Below, one piece after another: positions 34,463-44,324 of a stretch of 64,000 nucleotides of DNA. Location: the NCBI RefSeq assembly GCF_000712595.1, contig NZ_JOTN01000001.1, positions 109,901-173,900 on the forward strand, read 5' to 3'. The stretch's first letter is position 1, and the number at the start of each line of letters is the position of its first letter. Origin of the DNA: Bacillus manliponensis (GTDB lineage: Bacteria > Bacillota > Bacilli > Bacillales > Bacillaceae_G). The position numbers and the translations under genes were made by a program. The notes under the pieces are model-generated. The model was not told the origin of the DNA, ran no database searches, and saw only the letters and a list, made by a program, of their open reading frames with translations.

Positions 34463-34872
34463 TTAGGGTCACCTCCCTTGTCACATAGTTCATACAATGT
34501 GCCATAACTAGAATTCGGATGAATAAATGCTATTTTTGCACCCTCAGCTCCAAGTTTAGGTGCTTTATTAATTAACTGTATTCCCCGTTCCTTCATATAT
34601 TGAATCCTCTTTTCTAGTATCGTTGTTTCAAATGCTATATGATGTATCCCTTCTCCACGTTTCTCTATAAAATGCGCTACTGGACTTTCTTTACTTAATG
34701 GTTCTAATAACTCTAATTTACTTTCACCAATTTCTAAAAAAGCTACTTTTACTTGTTGTGATTCCACTTCTTCTATTCCTAAAAGCTCTAAATTCAAGAT
34801 ATCCGTATAAAATGGTAATGTTTTCTCCAAAGACTGTACTGCAATTCCAATATGACCAATTTTCTCAAGCAT
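34459..34872 (-). CDS. methylmalonyl-CoA epimerase (VOC family)
   Basis: A 137-residue vicinal-oxygen-chelate protein that interconverts (R)- and (S)-methylmalonyl-CoA. The metal ligands are in KIGHIGIAV (His), the central GEGIHHIAFE and the terminal Glu of GTLYELCDKG. I chose ATG 34872, with AAAGGAG 8 bases upstream; the longer frame to 34920 has no ribosome site and an unrelated N-terminus. The stop overlaps the TTG start of the carboxyltransferase, so the pair is co-translated. Such pairs also exist in bacillar primary metabolism, but position suggests supply of a methyl-branched extender. Confidence 0.88.
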   Translation of the reverse strand: MLEKIGHIGIAVQSLEKTLPFYTDILNLELLGIEEVESQQVKVAFLEIGESKLELLEPLSKESPVAHFIEKRGEGIHHIAFETTILEKRIQYMKERGIQLINKAPKLGAEGAKIAFIHPNSSYGTLYELCDKGGDPN

Positions 34873-34988
34873 GTTTATTCTCCTTTTCAAAATGAATACA
34901 AACCCACTGCATATATTCAAATACTATTTCAGCAACATTTGAATGCCCTTTTGTTTCATCTCACTATTACTTATTACAAATAAAAGAC

Positions 34989-36230
34989 CTAATCAATTTT
35001 ATACATTACTGGATATAAAAACCAAAAGACAATTGATAATCCTAGCAAAGAAATACCACAACCAAAAATAATATTTAAGATTTCAACATTCCACATAAGA
35101 AGAAGCGATGTAAGCCCATAAGAAAGTGGTATCAATCCCATCGATGATAAAGTAAGCAAACTCATAATTCTTCCCATATATTCCTCTTCAGTAAAATTCT
35201 GAATAATACTAATAACAGGAATGATCGTCATTTGTATCAACATTCCAACTACACACAACACAATTACACTAGTCCAAAGTTCTGTGGACTTACTAAATAT
35301 TAAAAAGCTTACTGATAAACATAAAAGAAGCATAAGAACTAGTTTCCCTCTTCTTTTCTTGATATTAAGTAATACCATAATTATAGATCCTACTAGTACT
35401 CCAACTGATAAACTTCCCTCTAAAAAACTGTAGTGCATCGCTCCTCCCTTTAATACTGTATCTACAAAAATAGGAAGCCCAATGAAAAGAGGACCAACAA
35501 TAAAAAAGTTTACAAAAATAGAGATAAATAAAAGTGATGATAAAACACTAGATTTACGTAAGTATTTAATCCCTTCACGAACTTCTTTACTAATTTTCAT
35601 TTCCTTTACATTTTTCTTTTCATCATTTTGAATATTAACCATCGAAACCGTAATTGTACTTAGTAACAACATACTAGCAACAAATATAAATGCTATAGTA
35701 TAGCTAAATTCCCCTATTATTATCCCCCCTACAAATGGTCCTATAATTACTGATAACTGATTAGTGGTATAAATGATAGAATTTGCCCTTGCAAGTTGAG
35801 ACGAATGAACTATTAGAGGTATTATTGAATCTCGAGTAGGATTAAAAAATGCACTTAGTACACCAAATAAAAATGCATAAATAATAAAGGTCACTAGCGG
35901 AACCTTATTAAACAGAATAAATATTAAAACGATAGAACTTACCAAAATTGTTCTAATTAAATCAGATAGGAGCAGTACCTTTGATTTATTCCAATGATCT
36001 GCAACAACCCCTCCTATAAAAAGAAATAACATTTGGGAAATACTCGAACTAATCATAACAGCTCCCACAGCTGCTCCTAAATTTAAATCCTTCACTATAT
36101 ACCACGTTTGTGTAAAGATAAACATTGAAGCTCCTAAACTGGAAAAGCCGGTGGCAATTAATAGTAAAAGAAAAGCTTTATTTCTAACGAGAGATGATGA
36201 ATATTCTTCATACTTCACCATAGCTTCCAT
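34989..36230 (-). CDS. MFS efflux transporter
   Basis: A 413-residue major facilitator protein with about 12 membrane helices. The motif-A loop between helices 2 and 3 reads GGVVADHWNKSKVLLLSD, as in EntS/MdfA-like drug and siderophore exporters. The N-terminal 20 residues are cytosolic. It starts with ATG 36230 behind AGAGGAG, just after the terminator of the RND gene, so it has its own promoter or relies on read-through. Export of the cluster product is the natural role. No copy of the LuxR-type motif precedes it. Confidence 0.88.
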   Translation of the reverse strand: MEAMVKYEEYSSSLVRNKAFLLLLIATGFSSLGASMFIFTQTWYIVKDLNLGAAVGAVMISSSISQMLFLFIGGVVADHWNKSKVLLLSDLIRTILVSSIVLIFILFNKVPLVTFIIYAFLFGVLSAFFNPTRDSIIPLIVHSSQLARANSIIYTTNQLSVIIGPFVGGIIIGEFSYTIAFIFVASMLLLSTITVSMVNIQNDEKKNVKEMKISKEVREGIKYLRKSSVLSSLLFISIFVNFFIVGPLFIGLPIFVDTVLKGGAMHYSFLEGSLSVGVLVGSIIMVLLNIKKRRGKLVLMLLLCLSVSFLIFSKSTELWTSVIVLCVVGMLIQMTIIPVISIIQNFTEEEYMGRIMSLLTLSSMGLIPLSYGLTSLLLMWNVEILNIIFGCGISLLGLSIVFWFLYPVMYKID

Positions 36231-36289
36231 ATTATCTACTCCTCTTTCTTATTTGTAGGTCGCTATACTTTCGGCTTTCATCTATAAAA

Positions 36290-36310
36290 AAGAAGGGCCT
36301 AGCCCTTCTT
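36290..36310 (-). terminator. terminator of KAS II-RND operon
   Basis: Nine-bp GC-rich stem around CTA, then TTTTTTAT on the minus strand. It begins 2 bases after the RND stop codon and ends the operon from 40628. Confidence 0.85.
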
Positions 36311-36312
36311 TG

Positions 36313-39300
36313 CTAAGCACCAATCTTAAATTCTTTTTTGTCCTTACTCTTTTTAAAGAATTTGTAATTGAGCTTCATTAATGCTTCATATACAACAGGA
36401 ACAATCACTAGTGTTAGTATTGTTGAAGAAGTCAACCCACCGATTACTGTAATTCCTAGTCCCTTTGAAATTAATCCACTTCCGTCTGATACTCCTCCAA
36501 AAAGCAATGGAGATAATGCTCCTATTGTTGCAATGGCAGTCATTAAAATTGGTCGTAACCTCGTTACCCCAGCTTCAAGGATTGCTTCTCTTATTGGAAT
36601 ACCTTGTTCTTGATTTCGAATCACTCGATCTATTAATACCACAGCATTAGTTACAACAATTCCAATTAACATAAGTGTACCAATCATTACTGAAATGCTA
36701 ATTGGTTCCTTCGCGATTAACAGTCCTACCAAACTTCCAATTAATGCATATGGTAAAGAAAACAATATAGCTAACGGTGCTAATCCTCCACCGAAAGTAA
36801 CAACTAGAACAAAGTATACAATGACAATTGCACTAATCATTGCAATTCCCAATTGTGTAAAAGATTCATCAATTTGCTCTGTCACTCCACCAATATTGAT
36901 TTTCACACCAGCTGGTACCGACAATTTGTCCATTTCTTTTTCAATACTTTTTGTAACCTTTCCAACGTCTTTATCTGTTATCTCAGCTGATACTTTTGTA
37001 TAAACTTCCCCATTCTGTTTTGTAATAAAAGCTGGAACCTCACTTACTTCTCCATCTAATATTTCATTCAAAGCTACCTTTTGATTCAACATTGTAGGCA
37101 ATTGTTGACTTACTAACTCTTCTTGATTAGTTAAAACAGTCCCTTCTACAACTTTAATTTCTGCTTCTTGCCCATCGACTTCCAAAATTCCAATTTTTTC
37201 TTCTTTAGGCGGAACTAATTTCCCAAATACTTGCTCCGGTCGAATCCCAAAATCAGTCATTTTTTCTGTGTCCAAATTAAAGTTCACTTGATTTAAAGAA
37301 TCGGACAAATCTAATTTGACATTGGCTAAATTCTCATTCTTTGATAAATTACCTTTAACTTCATCCGCAACTGGACGAATGTCTTCAACAGTCTTTCCGT
37401 AAACAAAAACATCCACTTTACCATTGCTACTACCTGAGCTTTGGAAGCCCCATTCACCCTCATGCATTTTCTTTAGATCCTTGACAATCGCCTTTTGTTC
37501 TTTGTTTATATCTTTTAAACCATCTTTATAAGTAATAAAAAACATTACTTGCTTCGTATCTGCTGGATTTAAAGGGTTTCCTGCACCATAAGATGCCTGA
37601 ACCATCTTAATATTCTTTCTTTTTAATAGATATTCTTCTGCTTTTTTCACATCACTATTAATCGTATCCTCTGTAGATCCAGATACTGGGTTATATGTCG
37701 CTAGTATCATTTTGTCACCACTTGATCCAATGAAGCTAACCCCAATAGCTGGGATTAAGAATATACTGCCCACAAATAACGCGCTAGCAAGAAAGAACGT
37801 AACTAACTTATGATTTAAACTCCAATTCAGTACTTTGTAGTAACCTGTAATTGATTTCTTTGAAGATTCTTTCTCAACCACTCCCGCTTTTTTCTTAAGC
37901 ATTAAATGTGCCATCATAGGCACGACAGTAATTGAAACTAATAGTGAAGCTAATAGTGCAAAGACAATAGTTAATCCAAATGGCATAAATAACTCTCCAA
38001 CCGGTCCATCAACTAGACCTAGTGGCAGGAACACAGCAACTGTTACGATCGTAGAGGACATAATAGATGAAAACATCTCTGAAGTGGCAGCCTTAATTAA
38101 TTTTGCACCACTTAATTTCTCTCCTGCTAGAGTCATACGTCTATATATGTTCTCTATAACTACAATGGAATCATCTATGACACGCCCAATAGCAACTGTC
38201 ATAGCTCCTAATGTCATTAGATTTAAAGTAATATCTAGCTGTTTTAATAAAATTAAAGAAATAATTAGTGACAAAGGTATAGAAATAACCGCAATGATTG
38301 TCGACTTAATATCTCTTAGAAACATTAGAATAATTAATATCGCAAAGGCCGCACCCATTAATGTTTTGTTTAGCATCATCCCGACAGAGTCTTCAATCGG
38401 TTTCCCACTATCTAAAACAGAGTTAAACTCTAATGATTTGTTCTTATTTTCTAATTTTTTAAGTTCTTTTTTTACACCTTCTACAACCTCTACTGTATTA
38501 CCACTACGACTCTGAGATACCTCAATACTAATACCTTCTTTTCCATTAGTCCTAGAGACAGACTGTGCCTTCTCAACCATTTTTACATCTGCAATCTCTT
38601 TTAAAGAAACAGAAGGAACATTTTCAGAATTTGTGATTTCATTATTCAATACAGTTGAAATAATAGGTATACGTAAATCACTAATTGTTTCGACACTATC
38701 TCCATTTCCATTAACTTTAATAACTTTTTCCTTACCATCAAGCACTTGCATTCCTAAATTCACATCATTTTTAACCGTTTTTAAGTATGTTGTTACCTCT
38801 TGTGGTTGCAAACCATATTGTTCTAATTTATCTTGTTGAAATTTAATTTCCACTTCTTTATTTTGTTTTCCAACAACTTTAACATTAGAAACACCTGCTA
38901 CTCCTTCAAGCTCAGGTACGATTTCCTTCTCAGCTAGTTTGCTTAAATCTTCTAATCCTCTTTTACTATCAGTTAAAGATAATACGTATACAGGTAGATC
39001 ATTAAAATTAACCCTTGCAATGTCTGGATTTTGCGCTCCTTCCGGGAGTTCTATTTTAGAAACAATTTCCTTTATCTCACTTTCTGCTTTTTCCATATCT
39101 GTCTTAAAATCGTACTGGATTGCTATTGTAGAAGCTCCCTCTAATGAAGTAGATGTAATATTTTCTACACCTTCTAAATTCGATAATTTCTTCTCAATAG
39201 GTTCTGTTACTTTATTCAATACTTCTTCTGGTGAAGTTCCAGGGTATACAGTTGTAATATTCACCAGTGGCTCATTGATATTTGGAATTGTTTCTAGTTT

Positions 39301-39399
39301 CATAGAAAATCCCGCATATGTTCCAAATACGATAATAAAGCATGTTACAATCCAAACGGCAAGTTTATTTTTAATCGAGAATTCAATAACTGATTTCAT
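36313..39399 (-). CDS. RND efflux permease, SwrC/AcrB-like
   Basis: A 1028-residue RND pump. A first membrane helix at about 12-30 is followed by a large extracytoplasmic porter domain, five membrane helices at about 335-530, a second large domain and a final membrane block. The helix 4 region carries the proton-relay acids (AIGRVIDDSIVVIENIYRRM), as in the Bacillus surfactin-resistance pump SwrC. No periplasmic adaptor or outer-membrane partner is encoded, as expected for a Gram-positive. Its ATG overlaps the stop of the KAS II gene and it shares the cluster-specific promoter at 40667-40709. Co-expression with a biosynthetic enzyme points to export or self-protection against a lipid-like product. 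Confidence 0.9.
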   Translation of the reverse strand: MKSVIEFSIKNKLAVWIVTCFIIVFGTYAGFSMKLETIPNINEPLVNITTVYPGTSPEEVLNKVTEPIEKKLSNLEGVENITSTSLEGASTIAIQYDFKTDMEKAESEIKEIVSKIELPEGAQNPDIARVNFNDLPVYVLSLTDSKRGLEDLSKLAEKEIVPELEGVAGVSNVKVVGKQNKEVEIKFQQDKLEQYGLQPQEVTTYLKTVKNDVNLGMQVLDGKEKVIKVNGNGDSVETISDLRIPIISTVLNNEITNSENVPSVSLKEIADVKMVEKAQSVSRTNGKEGISIEVSQSRSGNTVEVVEGVKKELKKLENKNKSLEFNSVLDSGKPIEDSVGMMLNKTLMGAAFAILIILMFLRDIKSTIIAVISIPLSLIISLILLKQLDITLNLMTLGAMTVAIGRVIDDSIVVIENIYRRMTLAGEKLSGAKLIKAATSEMFSSIMSSTIVTVAVFLPLGLVDGPVGELFMPFGLTIVFALLASLLVSITVVPMMAHLMLKKKAGVVEKESSKKSITGYYKVLNWSLNHKLVTFFLASALFVGSIFLIPAIGVSFIGSSGDKMILATYNPVSGSTEDTINSDVKKAEEYLLKRKNIKMVQASYGAGNPLNPADTKQVMFFITYKDGLKDINKEQKAIVKDLKKMHEGEWGFQSSGSSNGKVDVFVYGKTVEDIRPVADEVKGNLSKNENLANVKLDLSDSLNQVNFNLDTEKMTDFGIRPEQVFGKLVPPKEEKIGILEVDGQEAEIKVVEGTVLTNQEELVSQQLPTMLNQKVALNEILDGEVSEVPAFITKQNGEVYTKVSAEITDKDVGKVTKSIEKEMDKLSVPAGVKINIGGVTEQIDESFTQLGIAMISAIVIVYFVLVVTFGGGLAPLAILFSLPYALIGSLVGLLIAKEPISISVMIGTLMLIGIVVTNAVVLIDRVIRNQEQGIPIREAILEAGVTRLRPILMTAIATIGALSPLLFGGVSDGSGLISKGLGITVIGGLTSSTILTLVIVPVVYEALMKLNYKFFKKSKDKKEFKIGA

Positions 39400-40628
39400 G
39401 CATTTTCTCCATTCATATCATATTTTTTCAACACTATACTTACATTGTTCCCACCAAATCCAAATGAGTTACTCATAGCAACATCAATAACACAATTAAA
39501 ATTCTCCTCTCGAATAATATTTAATGAAACCTCTTCATCTAAGTGATCACAATTGACAGTTCTAGGAATAATGTTATGCTGCATCGATAAAATCGTAGAA
39601 ATAATTTCAACTGTGCCTGAAGCCCCTAACATGTGTCCTGTTAAAGACTTAATAGCGTTAATAGGGACTCTTTTTCCATATTCCCCAAACGCCCTGTGAA
39701 TAGCGTTGTTTTCCATAATGTCGTTATATATAGTACCTGTGCCGTGCGCATTTATATAATCTATTTCATTAGGAGCAATATTTGCTTCATCCAAGGCCTG
39801 ATGCATCGCTAAAGCTGGCATTATTCCCTCTGGATTAGGAGCTGTAATATGATAACTATCTGTATTGCAACCGTATCCTACAATTTCAGCATAAATAGGT
39901 GCATTTCTCTTTTGCGCATGTTCTAGACTTTCCAAAATAATAATTCCAGCCCCTGCTCCCAACAAAAAGCCGTCCCTATCTCTATCAAAGGGCCTACTTG
40001 CCATAGTTGGCTCTTCATTCCTTCTCGTCATTGCATTTATCCTTGCAAGTCCAGCAACATTTAATTCTTTAATACCATCCTCAGTGCCACCCGCAACCAT
40101 AACATCTGCTATACCATCTTGGATTATCCTTACAGATTCTCCGACCGTATTTACCCCAGTTGCACAAGCGGTTGATAAAGCATATGAGACTCCTTGCACC
40201 CCAAACCTTTTAGCAAGCATAGCTGGTACATAGTTAATCATGCTACCTACAAATTTATTAGCATCTATTTCCTTAATACCATGCTTGATATAGGCAAGAT
40301 AATTATCTTGTACATACTGTTCTCCCCCATTACTTGAGCCAACTAGAACACCAACACGATATGGGTCTATTTGATAACTTTCTAATCCAGAATTTCGCCA
40401 AGCCTCTAAGGCTGCAGATAAGGCAAACTGCGCGAATCCATCTAAATTTTCTTCCTTTTTGATTCCCCTCACTTCAGCTGCAATTTTTGTAGCAAATTCC
40501 TTTGTATTAAAAGAAAGAATTTTTCCTGCACCACTTTTCCCATTCAGTAAGCTATTCCAAAAATCTGTAACATTATTTCCAATTGGTGTCACAACTCCAT
40601 ACCCTGTAACTACTACTCTTGGTTTCAA
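39396..40628 (-). CDS. beta-ketoacyl-ACP synthase II (FabF family), second copy
   Basis: A 410-residue ketosynthase with Cys in STACATGVN, His in NAHGTGTI and His in KSLTGHMLG. I place the start at TTG 40628 (AGGGGAG 7 bases upstream), which gives MKPRVVVTGYGVVTP as in FabF. The longer frame to 40733 would run across the predicted promoter (40667-40709), and an ATG at 40661 would be near the transcription start. It differs clearly from the copy at 28981 (Gly-rich and central regions), so both may have separate roles. Two KAS II in one type II system can form a chain-length pair, but here both keep the active Cys. Confidence 0.9.
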   Translation of the reverse strand: MKPRVVVTGYGVVTPIGNNVTDFWNSLLNGKSGAGKILSFNTKEFATKIAAEVRGIKKEENLDGFAQFALSAALEAWRNSGLESYQIDPYRVGVLVGSSNGGEQYVQDNYLAYIKHGIKEIDANKFVGSMINYVPAMLAKRFGVQGVSYALSTACATGVNTVGESVRIIQDGIADVMVAGGTEDGIKELNVAGLARINAMTRRNEEPTMASRPFDRDRDGFLLGAGAGIIILESLEHAQKRNAPIYAEIVGYGCNTDSYHITAPNPEGIMPALAMHQALDEANIAPNEIDYINAHGTGTIYNDIMENNAIHRAFGEYGKRVPINAIKSLTGHMLGASGTVEIISTILSMQHNIIPRTVNCDHLDEEVSLNIIREENFNCVIDVAMSNSFGFGGNNVSIVLKKYDMNGENA

Positions 40629-40666
40629 TTCCTCGCTCCCCTCAAATAGTTTTTCTTTCATTTCCC

Positions 40667-40709
40667 ATTGTAAAAATTTAATGGAAATAAAACCCCCGTA
40701 TATCCCGCA
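40667..40709 (-). promoter_or_regulatory. predicted LuxR-type promoter of KAS II-RND operon
   Basis: TGCG-N5-TACGG on the minus strand (40696-40709), 23 bases, then TACAAT as -10 (40667-40672). Transcription would start near 40660, which fits a TTG start at 40628 and rules out the longest frame. Confidence 0.78.
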
Positions 40710-40781
40710 TAATTTTCGATCTAAATAAATCAATTTTTTATTTCTTTATATTCATAATCCACCAAAAATTATTGTCAAATA

Positions 40782-40830
40782 AAAAACAGCCATTCTGTCA
40801 TCAAATACTTTCAACAGAATGGCTGTTTTT
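40782..40830. terminator. strong hairpin at the cluster/trxB border
   Basis: Perfect 17-bp stem (40782-40798 with 40814-40830) around a 15-base loop, with T runs on both strands. It lies between the cluster's right-most promoter and trxB and would insulate the two. Confidence 0.8.
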
Positions 40831-40880
40831 TCTATAAATTATATAATTACGACACAATTCCTAAACTCTATAAATAAAAA

Positions 40881-40908
40881 ATGGGCTTGAATTAATTTTC
40901 AAACCCAT
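40881..40908 (-). terminator. terminator of trxB
   Basis: Eleven-bp stem (one G-U pair) around a 6-base loop, followed by TTTTTTATTT on the minus strand, about 35 bases after the trxB stop. Confidence 0.85.
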
Positions 40909-40942
40909 AACGTAAAACTAAAGAATAAGCCTTATTAAAAGC

Positions 40943-41905
<963 letters not shown>

Positions 41906-41972
41906 CTATTCGTTTTCGCTCATTTTGTACCTTCATTATACTCATTTGGCATACTTTTTCCTACTCATATGC

Positions 41973-43484
41973 TTATGCGTGCGCGCGTCTAACCGCCTGT
42001 ACGTACTTTCTCACAGTCGCTGCCGATATATTATATATATTCCCTATTTCAGCCTGCGTCATCTTTTCGCATTGCTCACCACGCACAACATACTCTACCG
42101 CTGCCGCAAAGGCATACACATTTGTAAATACTTTTCCTTCTGTGTACAAACGAATAAACGTACAGAACCAATAATGTAGACACTCTTCAATTAAAGCATC
42201 ATCTTTTTTCGTGTAATTATACAACGCGTCTGCTATATGAACACAATGCTCAAACGCCTTCATTTCTTTCGGAAGACTCTTATTACTATTCGTTAAGAAA
42301 AAGTATTTTGCGAGCTGTGAAACAATTGGAATGCGCTTTGCCGACTGCATAACATCAAAGAAAAAGCCGACTTTTTCTGGCGTTGTTAATTCATTCATTA
42401 AATAAAGAGCTAACATCTGCTCTTCTAACGTCTCGCTATTTCGGAATGATTGCTCTAACTCATGAAACAAAACATTTTGTGTGTCATCCACTAAATTTAG
42501 TGTATTCCACGGTTCTTTATCTTTTTTATCTGGATGTAGCTCCACGACATGTTCCCACATTTTTTCAGCTGTAACTTCATCTTTCACCATATACGCTGAA
42601 TATGCAAACCAGTAATAAAAGCTAACATCACCTTCATACCCTTGACGCTTTAGGAGTTTTAACCATCTATAAGCTGGCTCAAACTTTCCAATTGTCGCAA
42701 ATGTCGTCCCCAATTTCAAACGATGTTCAAATGACATTGGGTATACGCTCTCCAGCTGGCTTGCTAGGCGCTCTACTTGCTTACTTTCACCAATAGAATA
42801 TAGAAAAATGAGCGTATTACAAAGAGCATGTATATTCCCTGGATTTTTCTCTAAAATCATTTCCGTTAGCTTTAAAGCTTTGTCCACGTTCCCTAACTGA
42901 AAATGTGCAATCGCTAAATTGTTATGCCCTGACCAAAACTCTGGATACTGCGTCGTTACAGTCTCCAGCAATGCAATCGCTTCTTCTAATTGTCCGTTTC
43001 GAATATAACCGTTCGCTTGCTCTTGCATTAAGATTAACTCATCTTCACCTTCGAAGTCATCTTCTCCAATGCCTTCCTCTTCCATAATCTCTAACAGTTC
43101 AAGAGTCTCTTCAACAAATTCTTTATCTTCTGCTACTTCTAAATATTGTTCCGCATACTTCTTCGCCTGTTGAAATAATCCAAGATACGCAAAATTATTT
43201 GCTAGAAAGTAGTAACACTGCTCCATATCTTTATTCGTACGAATCAATTTTAGCAGCAACTGATTTGACTCTTGATACTCTCCCGTCTCCGATAATGCGG
43301 TCGCCAATTGGCATAAAATAAACGGCTCACTTTCACCTTGTGCCGCTCGTCTTAAATATTTCACTGCATCTTCTAGCTTATGGTTTTGATATGCCCGCAT
43401 TCCTTTTTTATAAAAGAAATCAGCTAATTGATTAAACGAGATAACTTGTCCGCTATCTTTTCTAAGTTCTTGTTTTTTCCCCAT
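41973..43484 (-). CDS. TPR-repeat protein with C-terminal helix-turn-helix
   Basis: A 503-residue soluble protein built of TPR-like helical pairs, for example HKLEDAVKYLRRAAQGE, GQLEEAIALLETVTTQYPE and GNVDKALKLTEMILEKNPGN. An acidic linker (about 155-175) and a C-terminal stretch (TQAEIGNIYNISAATVRKYV) resembling a helix-turn-helix are also seen. I chose ATG 43484, with GGAGG 5 bases upstream, rather than the frame start at 43592. A homologue (YvcD) lies next to trxB in Bacillus subtilis. Function is unknown; scaffolding of protein partners is the general TPR role. Confidence 0.88.
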   Translation of the reverse strand: MGKKQELRKDSGQVISFNQLADFFYKKGMRAYQNHKLEDAVKYLRRAAQGESEPFILCQLATALSETGEYQESNQLLLKLIRTNKDMEQCYYFLANNFAYLGLFQQAKKYAEQYLEVAEDKEFVEETLELLEIMEEEGIGEDDFEGEDELILMQEQANGYIRNGQLEEAIALLETVTTQYPEFWSGHNNLAIAHFQLGNVDKALKLTEMILEKNPGNIHALCNTLIFLYSIGESKQVERLASQLESVYPMSFEHRLKLGTTFATIGKFEPAYRWLKLLKRQGYEGDVSFYYWFAYSAYMVKDEVTAEKMWEHVVELHPDKKDKEPWNTLNLVDDTQNVLFHELEQSFRNSETLEEQMLALYLMNELTTPEKVGFFFDVMQSAKRIPIVSQLAKYFFLTNSNKSLPKEMKAFEHCVHIADALYNYTKKDDALIEECLHYWFCTFIRLYTEGKVFTNVYAFAAAVEYVVRGEQCEKMTQAEIGNIYNISAATVRKYVQAVRRAHA

Positions 43485-43610
43485 ATATCCTCCATCGTTT
43501 CTTCGGTCATACTTTTCCTGTATATATAAGTATAAACGATTCCCCCAAAAACAAAACAATATATTATACTCAAATTCTTCCTTTTTATTCACAAAACCAA
43601 GAGGAATGAT

Positions 43611-44258
43611 TTAACATTCCTCTTTTGTTATGATTGGTAACAAATCGCTCATTTTTTCAAGTACATAGTCTGGATTGTACGACTCTAAATATTCTCTTCC
43701 TTTAATCGTCCACGCTACAGCTGCTGTTTTCACTCCTGCATTTTTCCCGCCAACGATATCATGATGATTATCTCCAACCATCAACGTTTCTTCTGGCTTT
43801 GCTTCTAATAAACGAATTGCTTTTTGAATCGGCTCTGGATGTGGCTTTACATTTTCAACATCATCAATTGTGACAATGACATCAAAAAATGAATCTAACT
43901 TTGTAAGCTTCAGTCCCATATTCGTCGTTTCTCTAATTTTCGTTGTTACGATTCCAATTTTATATCCTTTTTCACGCAATATTTTCACTGTATCGTAAAC
44001 GGTTTCATATTCTTCAACTAACTCATCGTGATGGTCATGATTAAACTGACGATAACATTGAATCAATTCTTCTACACGATCTTTATCAATTGAGCTAAAT
44101 GTATCATGAAGAGACGGACCGATAAACGGCAATACATCTTCTCTTTTATATTGATTCGGATAGTACGTATGTAACGTATGTAAAAAAGAAGAAATAATCA
44201 ATTCATTTGTATTAATAAGTGTCCCATCTAAATCAAATAGTACTGTGTTTATTTTCAT
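43611..44258 (-). CDS. ppaX: pyrophosphatase PpaX
   Basis: A 215-residue HAD-superfamily phosphatase that hydrolyses the pyrophosphate made when HPr kinase/phosphorylase dephosphorylates HPr-Ser-P. The HAD motifs are [14 protein letters not shown] (nucleophile Asp), IVTTKI, a Lys in VKPHPEP, and [10 protein letters not shown] chose ATG 44258 (GGAG 5 bases upstream) over ATG 44267. Synteny with lgt and hprK supports PpaX over a generic phosphoglycolate phosphatase. Confidence 0.92.
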   Translation of the reverse strand: MKINTVLFDLDGTLINTNELIISSFLHTLHTYYPNQYKREDVLPFIGPSLHDTFSSIDKDRVEELIQCYRQFNHDHHDELVEEYETVYDTVKILREKGYKIGIVTTKIRETTNMGLKLTKLDSFFDVIVTIDDVENVKPHPEPIQKAIRLLEAKPEETLMVGDNHHDIVGGKNAGVKTAAVAWTIKGREYLESYNPDYVLEKMSDLLPIITKEEC

Positions 44259-44299
44259 GTTCTCCATCCTTCCTCAAATTCCCTGCATATGAAAGAAGC

Positions 44300-44318
44300 A
44301 GCGCCTATGATAGGCGCT
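44300..44318 (-). terminator. weak hairpin between lgt and ppaX
   Basis: GC-rich 8-bp stem AGCGCCTA around TGA, 6 bases after the lgt stop. It lacks a real T run on the minus strand, so it may attenuate or protect the 3' end rather than terminate. Confidence 0.5.
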
Positions 44319-44324
44319 ACTCAT

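Noticed and set aside
38084-39478. Long plus-strand frames (143 and 179 codons) opposite the RND gene
   Set aside because: Antisense shadows of a well-conserved transporter; composition is that of reversed membrane segments.
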